A stretch of 64,000 bases of DNA from assembly GCF_000519305.1 (NCBI RefSeq), contig NZ_KI912610.1, positions 591,949 to 655,948 on the forward strand, given 5' to 3'. This document shows, one piece after another, positions 63,222 through 64,000 of the stretch (its first letter is position 1; the number at the start of each line of letters is the position of its first letter). The notes beneath the pieces are model-generated. The model made no database searches. It worked only from the letters and a program-made list of their open reading frames with translations, and was not told the DNA's origin. The DNA comes from Mesorhizobium ciceri WSM4083. GTDB lineage: Bacteria > Pseudomonadota > Alphaproteobacteria > Rhizobiales > Rhizobiaceae. The translations under genes were made by a program, and so were the position numbers.

Positions 63222-64000
63222 ATTGCCGGAGGTCGAAACCGTCCGGCGCGGACTTCAGCCGGTTCTGGAAGGCGCCACCATCGCCCGCGTCGAGGCGCGC
63301 CGACCGGATCTGCGCTTTCCATTTCCGGAAAAATTCGCGCAGCGACTGACCGGCAAGACGATCACGGCACTCGGCCGCCGGGCCAAGTACCTGACGATGG
63401 ACATGGAAGGCGGCCCCGTGCTGATCTGCCATCTCGGCATGTCGGGCTCATTCCGCATCGAGACGGCCGATGGCAGCGACATGCCCGGCATCTTCCGGCA
63501 CGACCGCTCGAAGAGCTCCAATCACGACCACGTCGTCTTCCATGTCGTGTCTCCGGCAGGCGCCCGATCCCGCGTGATCTTCAATGATCCGCGCCGCTTC
63601 GGCTTCATGTTGTTTGCCGAAGGGCCGGACGTTCATCCAATGCTGGCTGGACTTGGCGTCGAGCCTACGGGCAACACATTGGACGGTGCGCTGCTTGCCT
63701 CGTTGATGAAGGGGCGACGATCACCGCTGAAGGCAGCGCTCCTCGACCAGAGGCTGATCGCCGGGCTCGGCAACATCTATGTGTCGGAGGCGCTGTGGCG
63801 CGCCGGCCTGTCGCCGCTGCGCGAGGCGGGCACGATCGCCAGGCCCGGAAAGAAAGCCCAGGCCCAAAGCGAACACCTCGCGCAAGCCATTCGTTCGGTG
63901 ATATCGGATGCGATCGCAGCCGGCGGTTCCTCACTGCGGGACTATATGCAGACCGATGGGTCGCTGGGCTATTTCCAGCACGCCTTCGCCGTCTACGACC
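63214..64000 (+). CDS. mutM: formamidopyrimidine-DNA glycosylase, cut by the window end
   Basis: The first 262 codons of Fpg/MutM. The catalytic N-terminus is [13 protein letters not shown] (Pro2 nucleophile and Glu3 after Met removal), with conserved lysine in ALGRRAKYL and the H2TH segment [20 protein letters not shown]. It excises oxidised purines such as 8-oxoguanine. The C-terminal zinc finger would begin just past the right edge. The ATG overlaps the deoB stop by eight bases, so the two genes are coupled. Confidence 0.95.
   Translation, partial: MPELPEVETVRRGLQPVLEGATIARVEARRPDLRFPFPEKFAQRLTGKTITALGRRAKYLTMDMEGGPVLICHLGMSGSFRIETADGSDMPGIFRHDRSKSSNHDHVVFHVVSPAGARSRVIFNDPRRFGFMLFAEGPDVHPMLAGLGVEPTGNTLDGALLASLMKGRRSPLKAALLDQRLIAGLGNIYVSEALWRAGLSPLREAGTIARPGKKAQAQSEHLAQAIRSVISDAIAAGGSSLRDYMQTDGSLGYFQHAFAVYD

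Noticed and set aside
1-64000. CRISPR arrays, tRNA/rRNA genes, prophage or IS elements
   Set aside because: No regularly spaced direct repeats, cloverleaf-like sequences, integrase/transposase frames or terminal inverted repeats with a transposase were seen. The S24 regulator alone is not evidence of a phage.

Overview
This window is chromosomal DNA from an alphaproteobacterium of the Rhizobiales, most likely Mesorhizobium or a close Phyllobacteriaceae relative. This rests on uniformly GC-rich coding sequence, a gcrA gene with GANTC (CcrM) sites, a SAM-II riboswitch, class I lysyl-tRNA synthetase, a double-length dCTP deaminase, a GT21 ceramide glucosyltransferase-like enzyme, a ctp/cpa-type Flp pilus locus and RIME-like palindromic repeats. 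No tRNA, rRNA, prophage, IS element or CRISPR array was seen. Most of the content is core genome, and the unusual signals are mainly in small operons, short genes, operators and repeats.

Left part (1-13 kb): an amino-acid-type periplasmic binding protein, dCTP deaminase, metZ behind a SAM-II riboswitch and terminator hairpin, a GT21 glycosyltransferase, apaG, and an argD-argF-hslO operon. gcrA follows, then corA across a hairpin of G-rich octamers, then phoU and phoR with no pst genes or phoB beside them.

13-21 kb: ppk2, then a quorum-sensing set of luxR, luxI and an enoyl-CoA isomerase-like crotonase that probably acts with luxI. Next come a second orphan binding protein, a TerB-like protein and lysK. 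The 3' end of lysK overlaps a degenerate nuclease-fold gene that lies in a pair with an S24 regulator.

21-29 kb: a fatty-acid beta-oxidation cluster (two acyl-CoA dehydrogenases, thiolase, FadB-like fusion) headed by a MerR regulator. Near-palindromic ACGT-type operators lie in front of the regulator and in front of the first dehydrogenase gene.

29-46 kb: a 1338-residue PodJ-like polarity protein, a TauE/SafE permease with its TIGR02186 partner, an Hsp70-like ATPase, a LysR regulator divergent from a probable SoeABC sulfite dehydrogenase operon that starts with an unannotated-size 52-codon gene, then the PdeM/DEXH helicase DNA-repair pair.

46-64 kb: NlpC/P60 peptidase, MarR regulator and M17 aminopeptidase. 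The Flp/Tad pilus locus follows: tadD, a seven-gene cpaB-C-D-E-F-tadB-tadC operon, prepilin peptidase, pilin, a stand-alone secretin N-domain protein and two TadE-like pseudopilins. CtrA-like boxes lie in front of several of these units. A PhnD-like binding protein, deoB and mutM (cut by the window edge) close the window. Start sites were chosen from Shine-Dalgarno spacing and family N-termini, so many differ from the longest possible ORF.
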